Virus record (IMG/VR): IMGVR_UViG_3300010148_000045
Span: 1-35,079 of that record
Length of the DNA stretch: 35,079 bases
Direction: 5' to 3' (one strand)
Source of the DNA: a virus
Program-made: the position numbers and the translations under genes
Shown: positions 15,659 through 21,196 of the stretch, in pieces
How positions within the stretch are numbered: the first letter of the stretch is position 1
How the letters are laid out: the number at the start of each line of letters is the position of its first letter
The notes under the pieces: generated by a model
Databases searched by the model: none
What the model saw: only the letters and a program-made list of their open reading frames with translations
Told to the model about the DNA's origin: nothing

Positions 15659-16072
15659 CTAACTAACCTGTCTGTTTACTCTACCCTGACGATATTGTTT
15701 CTTAAGAGTTTTAAGTGCGTCTGATATTTCACTACCACGCAACGCAATGCGTCTGTCTCTTATCTCATAAGTGTCCATAAAGTTAGATTCTACTCGTAAG
15801 AATGTATTGTCCTTATGAAACTTCTTGGCATACATTTCTATAACGGCTAGAGTCTGTCCAAATGTAAGGTCTGGGTAAGCGTCTGTGTGTCCGTTTTTCT
15901 CATATGTTTTAGGTACATCAATTAAGTCAATCGTCAAGTCTATCTTGTTATGATTGCTATGAATGACATAAAATACAATACCATCGTTTGGTACCTCGAC
16001 CTCAATCTCACGAGTCCACAATTGGTTGCAAGTCTGACATCTGTCGGTATGTTGTCTTTTTTCTGTTTTCAT
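15659..16072 (-). CDS. Unknown protein with CxxC, first gene of amidoligase unit
   Basis: A 137-residue protein with an N-terminal CQTC pair, a beta-rich middle (residues about 20-60) and a basic C-terminal helix. A GGGAAAAG site lies about five bases before the ATG. No family is recognised. It is the first leftward gene after the 275-base intergenic region and probably begins the transcript that leads to the amidotransferase and amidoligase. Arginine codons here often start with CG, as in the neighbouring genes, unlike the AGA-rich virion genes. Confidence 0.65.
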   Translation of the reverse strand: MKTEKRQHTDRCQTCNQLWTREIEVEVPNDGIVFYVIHSNHNKIDLTIDLIDVPKTYEKNGHTDAYPDLTFGQTLAVIEMYAKKFHKDNTFLRVESNFMDTYEIRDRRIALRGSEISDALKTLKKQYRQGRVNRQVS

Positions 16073-16217
16073 TTTATCTTTTCCCTTCTGACAAACCCGC
16101 CGAAATCGTCGTGAATGTCTTTATTTTTAGATATACTTTCATGCCCTTAAATTAGCATATTTGAGCCGATTTACCTATAACTATTTTGACTCAGGTTAAT
16201 TATTTTGTCGGGGGTAT

Positions 16218-16244
16218 AGAGCTAGACTTGCAGAGTCTAGCTCT
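16218..16244. repeat. Inverted repeat IR1, left flank of moron-like gene
   Basis: A perfect 11-base-pair inverted repeat, AGAGCTAGACT, TGCAG loop, AGTCTAGCTCT, preceded by GGGGTAT. A near copy lies at 16908-16943 on the other side of one gene, differing at one stem pair by a matching change on both arms. No T-run follows on either strand, so a simple terminator is unlikely. Confidence 0.75.
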
Positions 16245-16312
16245 GACTTCGAGTCGGGCTGAGCCGTGTTGATAAAATCATAAAAATTGTTGAAAAATAA
16301 TAGTTCTTTTTG

Positions 16313-16340
16313 TTTGGAATATTGCCCAGAATTTTATACA
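16313..16340 (+). promoter_or_regulatory. Possible promoter of moron-like gene
   Basis: TTTGGA (16313-16318), a 16-base spacer and TATACA (16335-16340), ending seven bases before the ATG. The -35 match is modest. The ATG has no ribosome site, so this again suggests a leaderless transcript. The rest of the 275-base gap (16073-16347) holds the inverted repeat at 16218 and no convincing gene. Confidence 0.4.
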
Positions 16341-16347
16341 TTCTTTT

Positions 16348-16800
16348 ATGTCGAAAAATACAATAGACAAAGGTATGGAGGCGAAATTTATCGCAAAAGG
16401 TTTCTCTCCTGAAGAACTCTTAGCTATGGGGCTAAAGATTTCTGAAGCTAGTACCACAGAAGGGCGTGTTGTTGCGAATGCGTCGGAGGTTTTGCGAATC
16501 GCAAATGACAATCTTGAAAAAGATAAGAACAACAAAGAAGCGTTAGAAACTAAAAATGATATGAAAGCGCTTCTAGCTCAATTCGATGAAAAAGAAATCG
16601 AAAAAAATGATAATCAAATAAATCCTACTCTTGTTAATTCCATTCTCGGGAAATATTCTGACAAGTTTCAAGATAAAGCAGTTAAAAAAGTTGAAGGCAA
16701 AAAATGGAATGTTCGAACTTTGCCTCGATATAGCGCCAAGTTTGAGAATATTGATTTAGAAGTTCTCGGACCGGTTGCAGATTCTGATAAAACAGAATAG
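16348..16800 (+). CDS. Unknown protein in self-contained moron-like cassette
   Basis: A 150-residue, helical, charged protein I do not recognise. Residues 1-40 include GFSPEELLAMGLKISEAS; 40-85 look like a long helix pair; the C-terminus is basic then acidic. It is the only rightward gene between leftward units and has its own promoter-like sequence and a strong terminator. It is bracketed by two related inverted repeats. That layout is typical of a moron, an independently expressed inserted gene. Possible roles include host modulation, exclusion or virion modification; the sequence does not tell which. Confidence 0.7.
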   Translation: MSKNTIDKGMEAKFIAKGFSPEELLAMGLKISEASTTEGRVVANASEVLRIANDNLEKDKNNKEALETKNDMKALLAQFDEKEIEKNDNQINPTLVNSILGKYSDKFQDKAVKKVEGKKWNVRTLPRYSAKFENIDLEVLGPVADSDKTE

Positions 16801-16815
16801 AAAGGTAAATCATAA

Positions 16816-16846
16816 ACTCCCCTCGGCTTAGGAAGTCGGGGGGACT
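16816..16846 (+). other. Hairpin between moron-like gene and its terminator
   Basis: ACTCCCCTCGGC pairs with GTCGGGGGGACT (one mismatch, two G-T pairs) around a TTAGGAA loop. It lies 15 bases after the stop codon and two bases before the terminator stem, forming a tandem hairpin. It may protect the 3' end or slow RNA polymerase. Confidence 0.55.
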
Positions 16847-16848
16847 CT

Positions 16849-16883
16849 AAGCCCGAATACTAGCTATTCGGGCTTTATTTTTT
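16849..16883 (+). terminator. Rho-independent terminator of moron-like gene
   Basis: A perfect 11-base-pair stem (16849-16859 with 16865-16875) with a 5-base loop, followed by a T-rich run to 16883. It should end rightward transcription of the single upstream gene. Confidence 0.9.
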
Positions 16884-16907
16884 CAATCGTCAAGTTTTCC
16901 CAGGGGG

Positions 16908-16943
16908 TTAGAGCTGGACTGAGGGACGAGAGTCCAGCTCTAA
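16908..16943. repeat. Inverted repeat IR2, right flank of moron-like gene
   Basis: A perfect 13-base-pair inverted repeat, TTAGAGCTGGACT and AGTCCAGCTCTAA, with a 10-base loop, preceded by GGGGG. It matches IR1 at 16218-16244 except for an A-T to G-C pair change in the stem and a different loop. The gene at 16348 lies between the two copies. Confidence 0.75.
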
Positions 16944-17000
16944 TACTTAACAGGTTGGACAGCTTGGTCGAGCTGCCGCGCTCGCCTATAGATAGTAGAC

Positions 17001-17035
17001 AAAAAAATACCCCAGGGTTGTTAGCCCCAGGGTAT
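17001..17035 (-). terminator. Rho-independent terminator of two-gene leftward unit
   Basis: On the minus strand ATACCCTGGGG and CCCTGGGGTAT form an 11-pair stem (two G-U) around a 7-base loop, followed by seven Ts. It starts seven bases after the stop of the 32-residue membrane peptide. It stops leftward transcription before the moron-like cassette. Confidence 0.85.
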
Positions 17036-17041
17036 CTATTG

Positions 17042-17140
17042 TTATTTGCGGTCAAAGTAAACACTTATTGCTATTGGTCCAATCACCGCTATAAACACTA
17101 CTAAGTTAATCATTATATGTTCAAAACTACCATATTCCAT
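17042..17140 (-). CDS. 32-residue single-span membrane peptide
   Basis: A small ORF from the ATG at 17140 with an AAGGA site seven bases upstream. Residues 9-28 (IMINLVVFIAVIGPIAISVY) form one transmembrane helix with an acidic N-terminal side and a DRK end. It lies between an intercistronic hairpin and a strong terminator, so it is clearly a transcribed unit. Such peptides can be host-modulating, superinfection-excluding or holin-like. The choice cannot be made from sequence. Confidence 0.65.
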   Translation of the reverse strand: MEYGSFEHIMINLVVFIAVIGPIAISVYFDRK

Positions 17141-17158
17141 TTTATTTCCTTTCATTGT

Positions 17159-17182
17159 GGCAGGGGCATCATAGCCCCCGCC
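17159..17182 (-). other. GC-rich intercistronic hairpin
   Basis: GGCGGGGGC and GCCCCTGCC (one G-U) form a nine-pair stem with a 6-base loop between the 86-residue gene and the membrane peptide gene. No T-run follows, so it is more likely an attenuating or mRNA-stabilising structure than a full terminator. Confidence 0.55.
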
Positions 17183-17196
17183 GTTATTATTAAGAG

Positions 17197-17457
17197 TTAA
17201 AATACCTCTTCTTCTGTACCCATGGCCTCATGAATCTCTTCTTTTTCTGCATCGCTAAAACCACATGCATATAAGAAGGCATTCATATCAAAGCGTGGGT
17301 TGATTTCCTGGAAGACTGGAATCAATAACGCAACTATGGAAGTAGCGGAGCCAATCATACGCAATGGCTTTGCTCTACCAGTTCCACGTTCGCCTTCTTC
17401 AGAGAAGGGAGTGAAACAGTGAGCTATTGCTTCGAAGTCTTTCTTCGTCATACTCAT
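17197..17457 (-). CDS. Small conserved-type phage early protein
   Basis: An 86-residue protein from the ATG at 17457. An AAAGGA site nine bases upstream favours this start over one 36 bases earlier. The segment NPRFDMNAFLYACGF near the C-terminus, followed by an acidic tail, resembles a short motif (N-RFD---F--ACG) seen in many small phage proteins of unknown function. Residues about 35-50 are hydrophobic. It is the first gene of a two-gene leftward unit with its own promoter, next to the control region, so early expression is likely. Confidence 0.7.
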   Translation of the reverse strand: MSMTKKDFEAIAHCFTPFSEEGERGTGRAKPLRMIGSATSIVALLIPVFQEINPRFDMNAFLYACGFSDAEKEEIHEAMGTEEEVF

Positions 17458-17488
17458 AACATGTCCTTTCTTTATGTGTTTGATTAAT

Positions 17489-17497
17489 ATCATACCA
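17489..17497 (-). promoter_or_regulatory. Extended -10 promoter of two-gene leftward unit
   Basis: On the minus strand TGGTATGAT gives an extended -10 box (TG-n-TATGAT). A perfect TTGACA lies at 17526-17521 but is too far (26 bases) to be its partner. Expected start near 17482, 25 bases before the ATG. Confidence 0.5.
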
Positions 17498-17528
17498 CAA
17501 CTTACATAGTATAAATGTAAATGTCAAG

Positions 17529-17583
17529 AAAAAAAAAGAAATAAATTAAAAAAAATATAAAAAGATGCGCACTGTGCGCACTG
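17529..17583. repeat. A-rich tract with tandem 9-mers, possible origin element
   Basis: About 37 bases of almost pure A/T with a strong purine bias are followed by two perfect tandem copies of TGCGCACTG (17566-17574, 17575-17583). An easily melted tract beside tandem repeats, between divergent transcription units, is what a replication origin or regulator-binding site often looks like. No initiator gene is identified. Confidence 0.45.
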
Positions 17584-18008
17584 TTAGCACAATTATTACA
17601 ATAATAAACCAAAATCCAAATTTTCAACCAAATTTATAAAATCCAATGACAGAAAAGACCCGACCCGTTTATGGAAACAAAAGCCACGCACAAAATCCTG
17701 CGATTTTTTCAACAAAGGTTGGAATTTCGGGATAAAACTGGTGAGGTGGTAAAATTCGACGACTAGAATAATTTTGGAAAAAATTTTTCGATTGGACCCT
17801 CTCTAGAACACCGAGTATTATGTAGGAAATAGATTTAATATTCTATGTTATTCAAGAGCAACGAGCATTAGTGTTTTTTTTCGTCCTTCGGACTGTTAAA
17901 GTTACCCTGTTTGTCTTACTTGAGTCAAGTTATTTTGTATTTATATCGATTTATAGAGCATTAGAATCTAGAACATTGAGACGTCGTGCGATTTTTTTTA
18001 AAAAATAT
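17584..18008. other. Non-coding control region with spaced repeats
   Basis: About 425 bases without a convincing gene. TCTAGAACA-YY-GAG occurs at 17802-17815 and 17967-17980, and GAGCATTAG at 17863-17871 and 17956-17964, in the order A-B-B-A as direct copies. A 13-base palindrome ACTTGAGTCAAGT lies at 17918-17930; its arms hold a minus-strand TTGACT and a plus-strand TTGAGT (followed after 16 bases by TATATC at 17942). T8A6T at 17992-18006 leads into the promoter at 18009. No tRNA cloverleaf was seen. Confidence 0.5.
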
Positions 18009-18048
18009 TTGACTTGTGTAGGAATATTTAATTAATTTGCATACACAA
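18009..18048 (+). promoter_or_regulatory. Rightward promoter with overlapping dyad operator
   Basis: TTGACT (18009-18014), a 17-base spacer and TTAATT (18032-18037) form a plausible promoter, directly after an A/T tract that may act as an UP element. A perfect inverted repeat, TTGTGTA (18014-18020) and TACACAA (18042-18048), brackets the -10 region and start point; its spacing fits a dimeric repressor. The first gene starts at 18068 after a GGGAG site. Confidence 0.55.
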
Positions 18049-18067
18049 TTAACGATATGGGAGTATT

Positions 18068-18388
18068 ATGAGTAAAAAAACAGTAAAAAAAGCACTAGAA
18101 ATAAATATTGGTGGACATGACTATAAAATAATAGAATTACCGCTAGAACATGAAGATAAAAGCAAAGAATTATATGGTAGACATATGGTAAAAGAAAATA
18201 TCATACTAATTAATGAAGATATTCATAAATCTAGAAAAGAAGAAACATTAATACATGAAATATTACATGCTATATTCTTTAATTATGGTCTAAATCACGA
18301 TGAAAGAGTAATAGATGCTATATCAAACGGATTATTTCAACTAGGAATAGGAGAGTTCTTATGGAAGACATCAAAAAAGCAATCTTAA
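18068..18388 (+). CDS. Small zinc metallopeptidase-like protein
   Basis: A 106-residue protein. The motif LIHEILHAIF at residues 61-70 contains HEXXH (HEILH at 63-67), the zinc-binding signature of gluzincin peptidases, followed by NHDERVID, where a Glu or Asp could be the third ligand. Small HEXXH proteins of this size occur in many phages, sometimes related to the ImmA/IrrE type. It is the first gene of the rightward unit. Its target is unknown; cleavage of a repressor or host regulator is possible. Confidence 0.7.
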   Translation: MSKKTVKKALEINIGGHDYKIIELPLEHEDKSKELYGRHMVKENIILINEDIHKSRKEETLIHEILHAIFFNYGLNHDERVIDAISNGLFQLGIGEFLWKTSKKQS

Positions 18389-18555
18389 AAGCAAAAGAAC
18401 AAGGTAATACTGCATTAGTGCAACGATTACAGCAAGAACTAGATGAATTAGAAAAAATACGTCAAAACCTTAACTGGGATATGTTAATACGTGAATTAGA
18501 AGACGTAGAAGACAAGGAGGATTTTCCATATGAATGCGAAAGCAAAAAAGACTAA
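18361..18555 (+). CDS. Small helical unknown protein
   Basis: A 64-residue, highly charged helical protein, probably a coiled coil over residues 1-40 (repeated K/E/L/Q pattern). An AGGAGAG site five bases before the ATG supports the start inside the upstream gene (28-base overlap). It overlaps the next gene by 26 bases. No family is recognised. Confidence 0.65.
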   Translation: MEDIKKAILKAKEQGNTALVQRLQQELDELEKIRQNLNWDMLIRELEDVEDKEDFPYECESKKD

Positions 18556-18889
18556 TAGTTCAGTAGAATTCATAAAAGAAGTATATCCTCAAACTGAACA
18601 AGAATTTCAAATTCTTTTAAATAAAATGTATAGAACATTCTGTGAAAAGCAATTTGATTATGGTCCTGGCAATATAGCTTTAGGTACCATGTTGAAAAAC
18701 GAAAAAGAAGTCAATCAGTCCTTATTTGGTATAATTGTAAGGATGAATGATAAGATAAACAGACTAATCAATTTGTCAACAAATCACAATATGAAAGCAA
18801 AGAATGAACCAATAGACGATGCTTTTGTAGATATTGCAGTATATGCAGTGATGGCAATGATAGTCAAACAAAACAAATGGGGTAAATAA
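18530..18889 (+). CDS. Nmad1/DUF1599-like protein (MazG-like fold)
   Basis: A 119-residue protein. KQFDYGPGNIALG, then GIIVRMNDKINRLINL, then EPIDDAFVDIAVYAVMA is the pattern of the DUF1599 / nucleotide-modification-associated domain 1 family, related to all-alpha NTP pyrophosphohydrolases such as MazG. The D/E-rich helices would bind metal and nucleotide. Family members occur with DNA-modification genes in phages, but none is visible here, so a housekeeping nucleotide-pool role or host ppGpp interference is also possible. A GGAGG site precedes the start. Confidence 0.7.
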   Translation: MNAKAKKTNSSVEFIKEVYPQTEQEFQILLNKMYRTFCEKQFDYGPGNIALGTMLKNEKEVNQSLFGIIVRMNDKINRLINLSTNHNMKAKNEPIDDAFVDIAVYAVMAMIVKQNKWGK

Positions 18890-19617
18890 TGCCTGGAGTA
18901 AAATGGACAGAAGATGAAATCAGAATTATAGACCAGTATGAACGTACTGCTAAGTCTGCATTCGTTCTGTATCAAGAAATACGTATTGCTGGATATAATA
19001 GAACATATAAAGCAGTATCTCGTAAAATAGAATCCTTAGGATTAAGAAAACCTACCAGATATACAACTGGACATGAGATGACTATCGGATACCTAGATAT
19101 TGAATCTACTGGATTTAGTGCTAATATCGATGTTATGTTGTCTTGGTGTATTAAAGGCAGAGGTGACAAGAATGTTGCTGGAGCTAAAATTACAAGAGAA
19201 GAGCTCATGTCAGACAAACAAGATGCTAGAATTGTAGAACTCTTAGTAGAAGAAATGAATAAATATGATGTAATATTTACATATTACGGTACTCGTTTTG
19301 ATATTCCTTTTATCAGAACACGTGCATTGTATCATAAGACATTCTTCCCACTATATAAGCAGAAGTCACACAAAGACCTATATTACGTAGTAAAATCTAA
19401 ACTAAAGCTACATCGTTCATCATTAATGGCAGCTACAGAGTTTTTTGGTATTGCCGGTAAAACAAGAGTAAAACCAGAAATGTGGCAAAAAGCTAGATGG
19501 GGCGATGAAAAAGCGATGAAATACGTTTACGACCATAATGTAGCAGATGTAGTCATATTAGAAAAACTACATCGTAAGTTAGAAGAATATGCACCACCAC
19601 AAGTAAATCCATTATAA
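18889..19617 (+). CDS. DnaQ/YprB-like 3'-5' exonuclease with N-terminal HTH
   Basis: A 242-residue protein. Residues about 5-55 resemble a Myb/SANT-like helix-turn-helix (WTEDEIRIIDQY ... AVSRKIESLGLRK). The RNase H-like exonuclease core follows: YLDIEST (ExoI, D70-x-E72), YYGTRFDIPFI (ExoII, D139) and YDHNVADVVILEKL (ExoIII, D215/D220). Such proteins trim DNA or RNA 3' ends. The start overlaps the upstream stop (TAATG). Its place before the terminase genes is shared by many phages. It is not a full DNA polymerase. Confidence 0.8.
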   Translation: MPGVKWTEDEIRIIDQYERTAKSAFVLYQEIRIAGYNRTYKAVSRKIESLGLRKPTRYTTGHEMTIGYLDIESTGFSANIDVMLSWCIKGRGDKNVAGAKITREELMSDKQDARIVELLVEEMNKYDVIFTYYGTRFDIPFIRTRALYHKTFFPLYKQKSHKDLYYVVKSKLKLHRSSLMAATEFFGIAGKTRVKPEMWQKARWGDEKAMKYVYDHNVADVVILEKLHRKLEEYAPPQVNPL

Positions 19618-19629
19618 TTAGGAGGAAAT

Positions 19630-19863
19630 ATGGCTAAGAAAGAAGAAAAGCTAACAATAATGAATGATGGCAAGGAAATTGAGTTCTTGTATTCTGATTT
19701 AACAGAAGAGGCACAAGCTCAGTACAACAGAGCTAATGAATTAGCTGGTCAATTGATGAGATTAGACCAACAAGCTAATGAACTAAGATTCCTTGCTAAT
19801 AACTACATTCGATTTGTTATTAACGAACTTGAGAAAGACGTTGACGATAAAGAGGAAAAATAG
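19630..19863 (+). CDS. Small helical phage protein (DUF6447-like)
   Basis: A 77-residue protein with an AGGAGG site at ideal distance. A short N-terminal strand pair with DGKEIEF is followed by a long helix with repeated Leu, Ala and Gln (residues 24-65) and an acidic tail. The form is like small phage proteins of the DUF6447 type, of unknown function, often near terminase genes. The assignment is tentative. Confidence 0.65.
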   Translation: MAKKEEKLTIMNDGKEIEFLYSDLTEEAQAQYNRANELAGQLMRLDQQANELRFLANNYIRFVINELEKDVDDKEEK

Positions 19864-19870
19864 TTAAATT

Positions 19871-20632
19871 ATGAAAGAACGTGTAGTAAAAGGTGTAACT
19901 CACTACCTTTATGATAGTCTAGAGGAATTTAGAGATAAATACGTAACTCTACCTATATCGTTAGATTGGAGACATTCTAATAAAGGTGATTGGATAGTTA
20001 CCGACGATGGTCAAGTATGCCAAGTGTTACACCTAGGCGTTCTTAAAAAGAAGGATAGAAAAAAAGAAACTACATTCATTAGAACTATAATAGGTTCTTT
20101 TGTTTGTAGTCCTAAGGTTAAAATTGAGGGAGATATGAGAACTAACATGCATACGTTCTCTACGGAAGGCAAATCTCCTTCTGTTAGGAAAAAAGAAAGA
20201 AAACAGGCAACAGATAAAGAATTTTTGTTTGGTAAGTATGTAGCAAAAGGAGATGACGTTGTAGAAGCGTATATGAAAGCATTTCCCAGTAAAAATGAAA
20301 ATTATGCTAAATCACAAGCAAAGTTGTTGTTAAAAACTGACAGGGTGAAAAAATTGATTAGAGAAGAAATAGATAAGTACCTAAATGAAGCAGATATTAC
20401 TCCAACTTATTTATTAGAAGAAATGAGAAATATCATAGATAAAGGCGGTTCTTCTGATAGAGATAAAATCACAGCAATAACTACATTAATGAAAATATCT
20501 GGAATGATGGATACAGAAAAGACTACAGAGTCGTTAACATTATTTCAAGGATTTACACAGGAGCAATTAAATGCAATTCAAGGGTCTCAAAACAAAAAAT
20601 TGGCGGAAGTTAAAAGAAATAACGAAAAATAA
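19871..20632 (+). CDS. terS: Terminase small subunit
   Basis: A 253-residue protein. The N-terminal 100 residues form a beta-rich domain of unknown role. From about residue 115 comes the small-terminase pattern: DKEFLFGKYVAKGDDVVEAYMKAFPS (HTH region), KSQAKLLLKTDRVKKLI, then the helical oligomerisation core EADITPTYLLEEMRNIID ... KITAITTLMKISGM. TerS recognises the packaging site and regulates TerL. It lies two genes before terL. The start has only a distant ribosome site. The N-terminal extension is longer than in many TerS proteins. Confidence 0.8.
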   Translation: MKERVVKGVTHYLYDSLEEFRDKYVTLPISLDWRHSNKGDWIVTDDGQVCQVLHLGVLKKKDRKKETTFIRTIIGSFVCSPKVKIEGDMRTNMHTFSTEGKSPSVRKKERKQATDKEFLFGKYVAKGDDVVEAYMKAFPSKNENYAKSQAKLLLKTDRVKKLIREEIDKYLNEADITPTYLLEEMRNIIDKGGSSDRDKITAITTLMKISGMMDTEKTTESLTLFQGFTQEQLNAIQGSQNKKLAEVKRNNEK

Positions 20633-20798
20633 ACGTTGTTTAATATGTTACTATAGACTAAGCAAAACTGGAGTATATCTATATAGTAAAGATATAGAAG
20701 ATACTACCCATATAAAATGTTTTAACTGTTTAACGGTATATGACACGTCTTTTGACATAACAGACTTAGGTATACCTGGAGAGGTAGGTCATGCATGA
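20571..20798 (+). CDS. Zinc-ribbon mini-protein overlapping terS
   Basis: A 75-residue protein whose ATG lies 62 bases inside the end of terS in another frame, with AGGAG seven bases upstream. CLIC and CFNC, about 25 residues apart, form a probable zinc ribbon. Its TGA overlaps the next ATG (ATGA). No function is known. The first 20 residues are basic and dual-coded with the TerS C-terminus. Confidence 0.65.
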   Translation: MQFKGLKTKNWRKLKEITKNKRCLICYYRLSKTGVYLYSKDIEDTTHIKCFNCLTVYDTSFDITDLGIPGEVGHA

Positions 20799-21196
20799 GA
20801 TTAGCAGTATATGGAACATTAAGAAGAGGTTTTGACGAAACTGGTAAAGTAGAAGGATTTAGTCTTGTATTTCCAGGAACAAAGTCTTTTCCAGCTTTAA
20901 TAAAAAATCAAAACGGAAAAGGCGCAAAGGTAGAGTTGGTAGAAGTAACTGAAGATGAGCTTGTTATGTATGACATGTATGAATCTACAAAAAATGGTTT
21001 ATACATAAGAACAACAGCAAATATAATATTAGACAACACTAAACAAAAAGAAAAGTGCTGGATATATGTTGCAGGTCCTTTATTATGGCAAAGCTCTAGT
21101 ATGTTTACTGAAGTACCAGATGGAGACTGGCTTTCTCCTAAAACACTAGTGATGATGGATAGAGTCTATGAAAAAGAATACCAAAAAGAACTTTAA
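20795..21196 (+). CDS. Gamma-glutamylcyclotransferase-like (AIG2/GGCT fold) protein
   Basis: A 133-residue protein starting with VYGTLRRG (residues 5-12), the glycine-rich substrate loop of the AIG2/GGCT family. MYDMYES with E63, then Y-x-R, supplies the usual catalytic Glu region. Family members cyclise gamma-glutamyl groups to 5-oxoproline or act on gamma-glutamylamines. It sits between the terminase subunits, overlapping terL by 29 bases, so it is expressed with packaging genes. Together with the amidoligase and class II amidotransferase at 12-15 kb it suggests a gamma-glutamyl or amide chemistry set. Confidence 0.85.
   Translation: MRLAVYGTLRRGFDETGKVEGFSLVFPGTKSFPALIKNQNGKGAKVELVEVTEDELVMYDMYESTKNGLYIRTTANIILDNTKQKEKCWIYVAGPLLWQSSSMFTEVPDGDWLSPKTLVMMDRVYEKEYQKEL

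Noticed and set aside
17646-17735. 29-codon plus-strand ORF in the control region
   Set aside because: The peptide looks somewhat protein-like and a TATAAA lies five bases before the ATG, but there is no -35 box, no ribosome site and no coupling. Not enough to call a gene.
17881-17893. GTCC-TTC-GGAC hairpin as a terminator
   Set aside because: Only four pairs, with the T-run on the wrong side (upstream) for the plus strand and an A-run on the minus strand.
17584-18008. tRNA or other structured RNA gene in the control region
   Set aside because: No acceptor/T-arm pattern or CCA end found by eye; only short palindromes and repeats.
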